This document shows positions 35,067 to 43,225 of a stretch of 64,000 nucleotides of DNA, in pieces. Made by a program: the position numbers and the translations under genes. This stretch comes from Azoarcus sp031546845. Its GTDB lineage: Bacteria > Pseudomonadota > Gammaproteobacteria > Burkholderiales > Rhodocyclaceae. The stretch is from positions 111,682 through 175,681 of the forward strand of contig JAVBJT010000027.1 in assembly GCA_031546845.1 (NCBI GenBank), given 5' to 3'. Each line of letters opens with the position of its first letter. Position 1 is the stretch's first letter. The notes beneath the pieces were generated by a model. The model was given only the letters and a program-made list of their open reading frames with translations. It was not told the origin of the DNA and searched no databases.

Positions 35067-35570
35067 TCAGCGGACGTTGGCGGCGATCCAGTCGTTCAGC
35101 CGGCTTTCGGACACGATCCCGGAAACCGCTTCAGCGTGGTGCGCGCGGTCGTAGAAATACGTGCGCGGAAGTTCGCCGATCCAATCCGGGTCGACCTGGA
35201 AGCGCAGACGTTCCGGCATGTCGTCGGCAAACACCCACTGTTCCACTCGGCCTAGGCCAAAACGGCTGGCAAGCTGAGTCGCGCGCGATGCGTTTTCCGG
35301 CGTATCGGTGGCGACGAGCACAAGGTCCAGACGCGGATGGCGCTTTTTCAGCTCACCCATCGTTTTCAGCTCTCGTGGGCAGTGCACGCAGTCGATGGAC
35401 CAAAAAACCAGCACGAAAGGCTGCCCCCGCCGCGCGGCGGCGATCTTTTCCAGGCTACCGGCGACGAAAGGGCGCACCGTTGCATCCGTTTCATGCGAAA
35501 CCAGCTCACCCGCAGCCGACAAAGACGAAAGCAGTAACAACGGAACGAGAAAAAGCGTGCGTAACAACAT
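35067..35570 (-). CDS. TlpA-like thioredoxin-fold protein, exported
   Basis: From the ATG at 35570, preceded closely by GGAGGTG, the protein is 167 residues with a signal peptide (MLLRTLFLVPLLLLSSLSAA). The thioredoxin-fold active site is CVHC at 61-64 in VFWSIDCVHCPRELKTM, and the cis-Pro region is GELPRTYFYD. TlpA-like proteins reduce periplasmic Cys pairs, for example in copper centres or cytochrome c maturation. Within this operon a natural role would be to keep the Cys cluster of the propeller or DUF2946 protein reduced. That is inference from position. Confidence 0.85.
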   Translation of the reverse strand: MLLRTLFLVPLLLLSSLSAAGELVSHETDATVRPFVAGSLEKIAAARRGQPFVLVFWSIDCVHCPRELKTMGELKKRHPRLDLVLVATDTPENASRATQLASRFGLGRVEQWVFADDMPERLRFQVDPDWIGELPRTYFYDRAHHAEAVSGIVSESRLNDWIAANVR

Positions 35571-35746
35571 GCTCACCTCCGGCGTGTGGGTGAAAACCGG
35601 GAAGACAAGGGATGAGACGGACCGGGCAGCCATCCGCACCATGCGAAACGCATCCGGTGCGGTAGCCGCAAAGCGTTCAGTAGCGGAAAAGCCAGCCCAA
35701 ACCAGCGCTTACGCGCCTTGATTGCGTTGCGAACGGAAACCGCCCG

Positions 35747-36205
35747 TCAGGCGGTCGGGGAGATGGCGCGTGGAGGCGCGCGAGGCTGTACCGCCGACCA
35801 GGCGAAAAGCAGCCGTGCGGCAATGAAGAAAAGTGCGGGCTTCAGGCTTGGCCCGGCAGGCAAGGCGAAAGGCGGCAACGATGCGGACGGCAAACCCGCC
35901 ATGCCGATGTGGCCGCAGCACAGCGGGCAATGCGCGAGTTGCGCCCCGTTCTCCCCGCTGCTTTGTCCATCCGCGCCGCCCGCTTTCCGCTGCAGATCGG
36001 CGACTAGATCGCTGAACCCGCGCGCTTCCTCTGCGCTGAGCGTAATCCAATGCTGCCCGCCGGCAGAGCAGATTTCAAGCTGGTAAGGCCCGTCCTCCCC
36101 CGCGCTGGCCATTTGCGTGGCCGCTTGCACGGTAGGCGCCAGCGTACCGAACAGCACTGCGAACAGTGCGATCCAGGCAAGGAGGCGTTGGCGGAAGCGG
36201 CTCAT
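35747..36205 (-). CDS. DUF2946 family protein
   Basis: The 152-residue protein has an N-terminal signal or anchor (LLAWIALFAVLFGTLAPTV), ICSAGGQ and the Cys/His motif AHCPLCCGHIG near residue 91, followed by a second hydrophobic stretch (LKPALFFIAARLLFAW). This layout is that of DUF2946, often encoded beside TonB-dependent copper receptors and other copper genes, though its biochemical role is unknown. The Cys/His motif could bind copper. It is the first gene of the four-gene set running to 31402. The gap to the thioredoxin gene is 176 bases. Confidence 0.8.
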   Translation of the reverse strand: MSRFRQRLLAWIALFAVLFGTLAPTVQAATQMASAGEDGPYQLEICSAGGQHWITLSAEEARGFSDLVADLQRKAGGADGQSSGENGAQLAHCPLCCGHIGMAGLPSASLPPFALPAGPSLKPALFFIAARLLFAWSAVQPRAPPRAISPTA

Positions 36206-36305
36206 CGGATCAGAGTGGTCGAGCGTATTGGGAAGGTGTTTGGAGAAACACGGAAATTCTAACGGGTACTTTAGCGGACACGGCGGCGCGCGAAATTATT
36301 GCGCA

Positions 36306-37703
36306 TCAAGCGGTTTCCTCCTGCACGCGGTGGTGCAAGCGCCGGATGCCCAGCCAAACCGCCACGGCGATAAAGGGAACCGCCACCGCCGCAGCAATAT
36401 CCGGGCTGATCGGTATACCGAACGCCTGGGCGCCCTTGGCGGCATACGCCACCAGCCCCGCGCTGTAATAGGTGACGGCGGCAACGGACAGCCCCTCGAC
36501 CGCCGCTTGGAGCAGAAACTGGGCTTTCTGGCGGCTGTTCATGGCGCTCAAAAGCTGCTGGCTGCTTACCTGCTGCTCGATTTCGACGCGCGTGCGCAGC
36601 AGGCTCGATACGCGGGAGATGCGCTCCGACAACGCCTGCTGGCGGCGCGCCGCCCAGGCGCAGGTCTGCACCGCCGGGTGCAGGCGCTTTTCCATAAACT
36701 CCCGCAGCATTTGCAATGTGGCTTGGCGTTCCTCGCGCAATTCCTCGGCGCGTTGGCGGACGATCTCGAAATACGCCTGACTGGCGGAAAAGCGCGCATG
36801 GGTGCGAGCGTACATGCCCTCCACTTCGGCGGCCAGGCGAGTGAGCTGCTTCAGCAGTTCCGGCTCGTTGTCGGTTTCAGCGTTGCGGATGCGCTCGGCC
36901 ACTTCCGCCAGATCGCGCTCCGCGCTTGCCAGCGCGTACCCCACTTCACGCGCGACAGGTAGCCCCAGCGACGCCATCATGCGGTAAGTCTCGATTTCCA
37001 GAATGCACTGCACGAGGCGGCCAAGCCGTAAATCGCTCATGCCGCGCACCACGATCACCCAACGGCCGAAGCCATCCGCGTGCAAGCGCAGATCGGTATA
37101 GACACTGGCGCTTTTGCCGAACACATGCGCGCCGATCAGGCTTTCCTCAAGCAGCCATTGTCTGGCTTGCGGAGGAATGGTGTCGAGTGAAGCGGCGTCG
37201 GATGAAACCGCGTCTTCCCCGTCGTCCGCCTCTATGACCTGAATGTGCAGCCCCAGCAGGCATTGCCCGGGGAGTCCGGCCAGCCAGTCGCGCGACACGC
37301 TGGCTATTGGCATGGCCTCCGTGCCTTGCGTCTGCGGCCGCCAGAACGAGTAAGTGTCGAATTCGGTGTGCTGCTCCCAGCGCATGCGGGTGCCGCCGAT
37401 ATTGGAGATGATGTGCGAATTCTGCGCGCCTGGAACGGGCAGATGCCGGTTGGCGAGCAGCGCGCACAAGTGCTCCCGCACCGCCGCCGGGTCGGCCTCC
37501 ACCAACACGATGTGCGACAACAGCAGCGGCGCCGTCATCGGCTCCGTGGGCCGTGCGTGCACTTCGTGGTGAAGCATCTCGCGCAGGGGATGAACCGCGC
37601 GCAGCGGAATATCCCCCCAGACTGCGGGTTCGGACGGCGTATCCGCACTACCGGGCGAGGCCGGGGCGGGTGTTTCGGAGCGGAATGTTGCTTGGCTTGT
37701 CAT
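36306..37703 (-). CDS. DUF3422 family protein with C-terminal membrane helices
   Basis: The ATG at 37703 gives 465 residues; a longer reading to 37772 lacks support. DUF3422 is marked by HPLREMLHHEVHARP near residue 38, HIISNIGGTRMRWEQHTEFD and the long middle region. Residues about 290-390 form a coiled coil (ERDLAEVAERIRNAETDNE and on), and two hydrophobic helices lie near the C-terminus before a basic tail (IRRLHHRVQEETA). The family is widespread in proteobacteria; no function is established. The architecture suggests a membrane-anchored protein with a large soluble N-terminal part. It is monocistronic. Confidence 0.85.
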   Translation of the reverse strand: MTSQATFRSETPAPASPGSADTPSEPAVWGDIPLRAVHPLREMLHHEVHARPTEPMTAPLLLSHIVLVEADPAAVREHLCALLANRHLPVPGAQNSHIISNIGGTRMRWEQHTEFDTYSFWRPQTQGTEAMPIASVSRDWLAGLPGQCLLGLHIQVIEADDGEDAVSSDAASLDTIPPQARQWLLEESLIGAHVFGKSASVYTDLRLHADGFGRWVIVVRGMSDLRLGRLVQCILEIETYRMMASLGLPVAREVGYALASAERDLAEVAERIRNAETDNEPELLKQLTRLAAEVEGMYARTHARFSASQAYFEIVRQRAEELREERQATLQMLREFMEKRLHPAVQTCAWAARRQQALSERISRVSSLLRTRVEIEQQVSSQQLLSAMNSRQKAQFLLQAAVEGLSVAAVTYYSAGLVAYAAKGAQAFGIPISPDIAAAVAVPFIAVAVWLGIRRLHHRVQEETA

Positions 37704-37837
37704 GAAGGCGCAGAAATGTAGAAAAGCTTGGATTACGCACCCATTTTCTCCAGATTTTGGCGAAAACGGCAATGAGGAATTACCGGTGCGACCTCATAAG
37801 GCGGAAATTTTCCTCATTTTGCCGCCTCGGGTGTCCC

Positions 37838-38242
37838 TCAGGTGTCTACATCCAGCTTACCGCGCAGCGATTTGACGCGCGGAACGACCTGCCGCCAACA
37901 ATCCGCAGTGAAAAGCCGAAATACAGGAAGCCGTGCCCAAGTTGCCGCACGGTACCACCAGGAACCGTGCAGGGCGGCATATTTCCGGCAGCGGGCATGC
38001 AGCCATTCATCGTCGAACCCCGCCCATGCTCCCGCGATGCTCATCAGATTCACCGATACCGCGGGTGCCACTTCATAGTCGTGAATAGCGCGCACTTCGG
38101 CAAGCGAATAGGGGGAGGCGGCAATCACACGGGCGATATGGTCGAAATCGGCATCGGCCAACTTCGTATCCAGCCAGAATTCCGCCAACGCTTCCCAAAC
38201 GGGCGCGCGGGTGATTAATTCCTGGGGAGAGAGGGCATTCAA
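37838..38242 (-). CDS. Small DUF7079-like protein (possible immunity gene)
   Basis: The 134-residue product starts at a TTG (GGAG about nine bases upstream); no in-frame ATG is available near it. Residues 14-75 (VWEALAEFWLDTKL, FDHIARVIAASPYSLAEV, NLMSIAGAWAGFDDEWL) fit the small family I recall as DUF7079, which is found in accessory regions, sometimes near contact-dependent toxins. It has no signal peptide. It lies 111 bases behind the candidate Rhs immunity gene on the same strand, which makes a relic of an earlier toxin-immunity pair plausible. The start is uncertain, because a frameshift in a T5 run would join it to an ATG at 38261. Confidence 0.6.
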   Translation of the reverse strand: MNALSPQELITRAPVWEALAEFWLDTKLADADFDHIARVIAASPYSLAEVRAIHDYEVAPAVSVNLMSIAGAWAGFDDEWLHARCRKYAALHGSWWYRAATWARLPVFRLFTADCWRQVVPRVKSLRGKLDVDT

Positions 38243-38352
38243 AAAGCGCTGCTCCCGCCATTTGGCTCAGTCATGGTGCTGTGAGCGACTCGGGCAGATA
38301 TGCCTAATCTGCCGAGCACTGCGCGGGCAGGAGATCGAGACGATTCGCTGCG

Positions 38353-38739
38353 TCAGTCAAAGTCTCTGATAAAAGCATTCATTTTAATTTCGCCATCTTT
38401 CATGATAACTGCATTAATGCTTTTATTCATTGGAATGTCATTGATAGTAATATCAGCATTATTTGCTTCAATTTTCACATTCTTAATATACAGAATTACA
38501 TCATGGGCAAATACCAGCCGGTCCATATGCTGATTTTTCATGGTTTCGCCAGGCGACTGGCGTTCATCCTGATATCTAACGTCGCTTTCTTGTGCACCTC
38601 TAATCCAGATATTAATTTTTTTAGAAAAATTGAACTCTAAACGCAAAATATTTTCTTTGTTGTCGTTGCCCGCATAGCTTAGCGGAATCACCGGTAAGAA
38701 AAAAAACACACTCCATAAAAATCTGAAAGATAATTTCAT
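38353..38739 (-). CDS. Candidate periplasmic immunity protein for the Rhs toxin
   Basis: The gene starts 23 bases after the Rhs stop with a strong GAGGAA site, so it is translated with the toxin. The 128-residue protein has a signal peptide (MKLSFRFLWSVFFFLPVIPL, cut near SYAGN) and a mature part of about 104 residues rich in beta-forming and charged residues (LRLEFNFSKKINIWIRGAQE, LVFAHDVILYIKNVKIEA). I do not recognise the family. It is strongly AT-rich like the toxin tip, as expected for a toxin-immunity pair moved together. Export implies that the toxin acts in the periplasm, which suits a secreted protease. The role is inferred from position, not homology. Confidence 0.65.
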   Translation of the reverse strand: MKLSFRFLWSVFFFLPVIPLSYAGNDNKENILRLEFNFSKKINIWIRGAQESDVRYQDERQSPGETMKNQHMDRLVFAHDVILYIKNVKIEANNADITINDIPMNKSINAVIMKDGEIKMNAFIRDFD

Positions 38740-38762
38740 GGGATTCCTCTTTTATTTAATGG

Positions 38763-41700
38763 TCAAAACCCACAAAAGCACCTAAACCGCCCCCAAAGCC
38801 CTAAATTATGCCGAACTATCTCATCAATGTTCCTCTGTTCGACAGTGCCATTGTATGCTCCCATTATGTTCGTTTCCCAGCCTGTTTGCGGCACAGAGTT
38901 ACCACTTGCATCATCTCGATAACGATCATCGGCTCCCATTAAGTGGCCAGTCTCGTGCGCTGCAACCCAGGGGTCCGCATCTGCATACCAAGTTCCAGAA
39001 TTTCCTCCGACTCCCCATACAAAACTACGCCCATTTATTCCTGCATCGCCGACAGTAATTTGGTTCTCTGCGCCTGAATCGTTGACGCCCACTTTTGCAT
39101 TGATTCTGATGTTGCAATTGTAGTATTTCCAAACGCCAGCCCATTGACTATTTATTTCATTTTCCCATGAATTTGCTAGCGCAGGAGTTGCATTAGGCCC
39201 ATTCAGTGAAATGCCCACATTGATTGCTACATCTCCGCCATTTCGCACAACTGTTGCATCAAGACCCAATTGATCGGTGTATTTAATGGGTATGTTTTTT
39301 GCGAAAGCATAAAAATTTATCCCTCCTGATAACCCAATTGGATCCTGAGTAAAATACCGCCCTATTTTTGGATCGTAATACCTATATCGGTTGTAATGCA
39401 TCCCCGATTCCGAATCGAAGTGCTGCCCCTGGAATCGGATGGGCTGATACAGGTCATGGGGGTTATCTTCACTCAGCACATTGCCCCAAGCATCCAACTC
39501 GATCCGCCAGTCGATCTTCCCCTTTTCGTCGATCAGCGCAATGGGTGTGCCCAGGTGATCGCAGTGATACAGGTGGATCGTTCTTTGAGCGTCGTTCGTT
39601 TCCTCATCCAGCATCGCTTTGAGTTCTTGTGTGCTCGCCCCCGCCTGTTGCAGCCAGTGCCGGTTTTGTTCGCTCAAGTTCTCGTTCCGGAGTTCGTGCT
39701 CGATGGCGTCGAGCCGTTCGCGCTGCTCCGTGCTGAAGACGATGCCGCTTTGCTGTTCGATCTTGCGCGCGAGGCTTTGTCCGGGTGCATGTCTTCCGCC
39801 CTCGATGCGGATGAGCGGCACAAAACTGTTCGGCTGGTAGATCGTGTGGATGTGTGTGTCGCCCTGTTCAGTGAGCACCAGCCGGTCGCCATCCCAACCG
39901 TAGAAGGTGGCCTGGACTTCGCCAACGGGGGTGCCGTTCTCGTCGGCGTACGCCGTCTGTTTGACGACTCTTCTGCCGAAGGGATCGTAAAAATAATTGC
40001 TGGCCTGGACCGTGGCGCCCGACTCAATGCCGTAGCGGATCAGTCGGTGGCTGCTATCGTAGACGTAGTAGTGGTGTTCGTTGTCCCGGTCACGAGATTT
40101 TTTCGTGAGGTTACCGTAGGCGTCGTACTGGTAGCGGTATTCGCCGTCGTCTTCGAGGCGGTTGGACGGCCAGCAAGTTTGATCCCGGCGGGGGTCTTGA
40201 GCGCGGTTACGGCCAAGGACATTGAAGTTCGGGTCGGGGAGGTTCTGACGCACCGTCTCAGCCCAGTCTTGTTGGGCGGTGTCGGCTAGACGCTGGGGAA
40301 AGAGACGGTTACCGGCCGGATCGAAGCGGTAGGTTTGGGTGGCGTGGTTCGGTAGTTGCGCTTCGCTGAGCCATCCGGCCTTATCGTAATCGTACCGGTA
40401 TGGCCCCTGGGCGGTGTCGATACGGGTGAGCTGACCGGCCAGGTCGTAGTGGTGGAGCCGGTCGAGTTCGCCGCCGATCTCGGGGCTGTGGGTGTTCAGA
40501 CGCTGTAGCCGCGAGAGCTCATCGTAGTAGCGTTTGCCGGTGGTGGCGGCAAAGTGCCGTTCGGTTTCGCGGTGCAGTCTATCGCGCTCGAAGTCGATGA
40601 GGCTGCGTCCGTCCAGGGTGAGACCGTGCAGGTGGCCCGAACCGTAGGTTTGCCAGTGCAGTTCGGGCAGGCCGTCAAAGCGGGTTTGAGTTTCCACACC
40701 GAGTTCGTCGTAGCGGTGGCCGACAGTGTGTTGCCAGACGGTCTGACCTTGGCTATTGGTGATGTGTTGGGTTTCCTGGGCGATGCGCCCGAGTTTGTCG
40801 TGACTGAAGCGCACGGCGATGGTATTGCCACCTACGTCGGTGCAGTGCGCGGCCTCGATCAGTTGGCCGTTGCCGTTGTATTGAAAGGATTCAAGGCGGG
40901 CGGCTTGGCCTTCGCCGATCTGGCGGGCAAGGAGTCGCCCACCGATGTCATAGCGGTAGTGGCTGATCTGGCCGGCGTCACTGCTTTGGGTGAGTTCGCC
41001 GCCAGCGTTGTAGGCATAGCGTTGGGCGCGCCCATCGAAATGGGTTTGTTCAGTGAGGCGGTCCAAAGGGTCGTAGGTAAAAGTGGTGTGTGCGCCGTTT
41101 TCGTTGGTGAGGCGGGTGAGGCGGCCAGCGGGATCGTAGTGATAGCGTTGGGTGAGTCCGGCGTGGTGAAAGGCGGTGAGCCGGCCCCAGGGGTCGCGCT
41201 GGAGAGTGAGTTCAGTGCCGTCCGGGACGGTGGTGCGGATGAGATCACCAGCGGCATCGTAGTGGTAGACAGTGCGGCGGCCCAAGGCGTCGATGTGGGC
41301 GAGGAGCCGGCCTCGGGGGTCGTATTCGCGGGTGAGGCGTGCATTTTCCTCGCCCTGAATCGAAACGATGTGACCCCAACGGTCGTATTGGTAGTGGGTG
41401 CTGTTGGCCGAGCAGTCGGTGTAGGCGGTGAGTTGGCCTAACGTGTTCCAGGCGAGTTGCTTTTTACCGCCCTTGGCGTCTTCGATCTCATAGGGGTGTT
41501 CGGTGCATTCATCCAGGTAGCGATAGCGGGTGGCGTGGCCGAGGGCGTCGGTCCGGGCGGCGAGGCGGCCCAGGGCGTCGTATTGAAGCCGTTCGGTGTT
41601 ACCGCTAAAAGCTTGTGTTTGTGTGATCTGGCCGTGGTCGTTGTACTCGGCTCGATAGTGTCGTCCATCCGCTAGCGTGATCGACAGGATGTCGCCGGTG

Positions 41701-42965
41701 GAAATATCCAGTTGGTAGCGGGTTTCTCTGCCTAGCGGATCGGTGCTTGCGATGAGCCGTCCGCTCGCATCGAAACGGTTTTGGGTAGCGGTGCCATCGG
41801 CGCGTTCATGCTTGACGATTCGGCGCAAGCCGCCTTCGCCGGCGAAGTGGTAGGTCTCCTGGCGCCCGAAGCTGTCGGTGACGAGGGTGGCGTCGCTCTG
41901 GTAGTCAAAGCGGTAGGAGAGGGCTCCGGGGTTGCTCTGCTCGATCACCTTGCCGTGTTCGTTATAGACATAGGCGGTGGTGGGGCGGCCGGTGTGGCTG
42001 TGGGCGACCATCCGCCCAACCCATTCGGGGTGATAGTGGAAGTGGCGCAGGATGGCGCCGTCGCGGCCGGTGACGGTGGAAAGCTCGCCGCGGGGGGTGT
42101 AGTGGTAGCGTACGAGGGGCTGCGTGGGCAGGCCCGGGTGGTGGGGGTCGTGGGTGAGACGAATGGCGGTGAGGCGGATGCCGCTGTCGGGCCCCCAGCC
42201 GTGGGTGGCATCGCGAGTGAGGCCGGATAGGCGGGTGAGATCGAGCTCGAAACGCCGGCCAGCGCCATCGATGATGGTGGCGATGTGGCCGGCAAGCTCC
42301 CCTTCGGGGATGCGGCCAAGGCGTTGCTGGCGGCCGAAGCGGTCGGCAAGGCCGCCGAGGGCAAGGCGCTGTTGGGGCAGGGCGGGGTTGATAGCGCCGA
42401 AGACCCACCAGGGGGCGAGGGGGCTGGTAGTGATGAAGATGAGGCCTTCGTTGCGCCGCAGTTCCGGTGAAAGCCCTTGCCAAGCGGTAGACAGACGGGT
42501 GCCAGACGGGGTGTGGGGGTCGAGGCTGTCGCGCCCGCCGCGGATGAGCCAGAGGTTTTCCGAACGGCTGTGGGTGAGCTCGCCGGGGGCAAGCGGCTCG
42601 AAGTGAATGCTGCGGCCTTTGCTATCGTTCAGGGTGAGAAGGCCAGGGTTGAGCGAAAGGTTGGGTTCTTGGGAGAGCCACCAGCCGGGACCAAGGAGCC
42701 CCACGGGAGCAGGGGTGGGGGTCTGGTAGCTGGAGTAGCTGCGCGAGACGATAAACGGTAAAGGGCCGGGGAGTGAAATATCGACTTCACCGCTCAGAAC
42801 CTTGGCGCCCAGGAGTGGATTGACGGGGTGGCCGACGGCGACACCGCCGGGGCAGACGGAGCAGGCGACGCCACTCTGGCTGCCGATCAGGACGGTAAGA
42901 GAGCCTTGGACGATAACGCCACCGGCGACGCCGTCGCCAATGCGGGAGGCGGGTTTGCCGCTCAT
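38763..42965 (-). CDS. Rhs polymorphic toxin with PAAR-like N-terminus and metzincin-type protease tip
   Basis: The 1400-residue protein starts MSGKPASRIGDGVAGGVIVQ, a PAAR-like piercing segment (CSVCPGG near 36), followed by a DUF6531-type region (HPVNPLLGAKVLSGEVDISL). Residues about 290-1190 are YD/RHS repeats forming the shell that cages the toxin. The core ends with YDPKIGRYFTQDPIGLSGG (DPxGL near 1208), the site where Rhs proteins are usually cleaved. The variable tip, about 1236-1400, has HETGHLMGADD at 1337-1347, i.e. the zinc motif HExxHxxGxxD, and a downstream NIMG Met-turn at 1368. This is a metzincin-like metalloprotease. Tip DNA (38763-39260) is AT-richer than the core. AAGGA precedes the ATG. 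The PAAR-like start suggests type VI secretion; no vgrG or T6SS gene is nearby. Confidence 0.92.
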   Translation of the reverse strand: MSGKPASRIGDGVAGGVIVQGSLTVLIGSQSGVACSVCPGGVAVGHPVNPLLGAKVLSGEVDISLPGPLPFIVSRSYSSYQTPTPAPVGLLGPGWWLSQEPNLSLNPGLLTLNDSKGRSIHFEPLAPGELTHSRSENLWLIRGGRDSLDPHTPSGTRLSTAWQGLSPELRRNEGLIFITTSPLAPWWVFGAINPALPQQRLALGGLADRFGRQQRLGRIPEGELAGHIATIIDGAGRRFELDLTRLSGLTRDATHGWGPDSGIRLTAIRLTHDPHHPGLPTQPLVRYHYTPRGELSTVTGRDGAILRHFHYHPEWVGRMVAHSHTGRPTTAYVYNEHGKVIEQSNPGALSYRFDYQSDATLVTDSFGRQETYHFAGEGGLRRIVKHERADGTATQNRFDASGRLIASTDPLGRETRYQLDISTGDILSITLADGRHYRAEYNDHGQITQTQAFSGNTERLQYDALGRLAARTDALGHATRYRYLDECTEHPYEIEDAKGGKKQLAWNTLGQLTAYTDCSANSTHYQYDRWGHIVSIQGEENARLTREYDPRGRLLAHIDALGRRTVYHYDAAGDLIRTTVPDGTELTLQRDPWGRLTAFHHAGLTQRYHYDPAGRLTRLTNENGAHTTFTYDPLDRLTEQTHFDGRAQRYAYNAGGELTQSSDAGQISHYRYDIGGRLLARQIGEGQAARLESFQYNGNGQLIEAAHCTDVGGNTIAVRFSHDKLGRIAQETQHITNSQGQTVWQHTVGHRYDELGVETQTRFDGLPELHWQTYGSGHLHGLTLDGRSLIDFERDRLHRETERHFAATTGKRYYDELSRLQRLNTHSPEIGGELDRLHHYDLAGQLTRIDTAQGPYRYDYDKAGWLSEAQLPNHATQTYRFDPAGNRLFPQRLADTAQQDWAETVRQNLPDPNFNVLGRNRAQDPRRDQTCWPSNRLEDDGEYRYQYDAYGNLTKKSRDRDNEHHYYVYDSSHRLIRYGIESGATVQASNYFYDPFGRRVVKQTAYADENGTPVGEVQATFYGWDGDRLVLTEQGDTHIHTIYQPNSFVPLIRIEGGRHAPGQSLARKIEQQSGIVFSTEQRERLDAIEHELRNENLSEQNRHWLQQAGASTQELKAMLDEETNDAQRTIHLYHCDHLGTPIALIDEKGKIDWRIELDAWGNVLSEDNPHDLYQPIRFQGQHFDSESGMHYNRYRYYDPKIGRYFTQDPIGLSGGINFYAFAKNIPIKYTDQLGLDATVVRNGGDVAINVGISLNGPNATPALANSWENEINSQWAGVWKYYNCNIRINAKVGVNDSGAENQITVGDAGINGRSFVWGVGGNSGTWYADADPWVAAHETGHLMGADDRYRDDASGNSVPQTGWETNIMGAYNGTVEQRNIDEIVRHNLGLWGRFRCFCGF

Positions 42966-43186
42966 GAGGAAATCCTTGAGGGGAGGTGCCGGGGGAAGGC
43001 CACGGACGCTTCAGTCGAGTGCTTCGTCATTATTTAATGTTATTCACGTATGACGTAGAAGTGATCGATGATCGGTGACTTGAAACCGCCAGTCAAGCGG
43101 GGTGGCGTTGCCGAGGCGGATGGCTCGTAACACCCCTGCCATGCCGATACCCTACCTCCTGTTGTCCGCCGGGCTACTTCGTGGCG

Positions 43187-43225
43187 TTATTTCCCGCGCT
43201 TATTTTTTATATTATTCCCCGCGCT
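43187..43225. repeat. Short direct repeat at the hpnE 3' end
   Basis: TTATTTCCCGCGCT (43187-43200) and TTATTCCCCGCGCT (43212-43225) are 14-base direct repeats with one mismatch, 25 bases apart. The second spans the hpnE stop codon. It may mark a small duplication next to the Rhs island. Confidence 0.5.

Noticed and set aside
39396..41441. Long plus-strand frames opposite the Rhs repeats
   Set aside because: They mirror the periodic YD-repeat codons of the minus-strand gene and have no independent features.
37690..43210. Insertion sequence or integrase bounding the Rhs island
   Set aside because: No transposase, integrase or terminal inverted repeats are visible; only a short direct repeat at the hpnE end was found, which is not enough to define an element.
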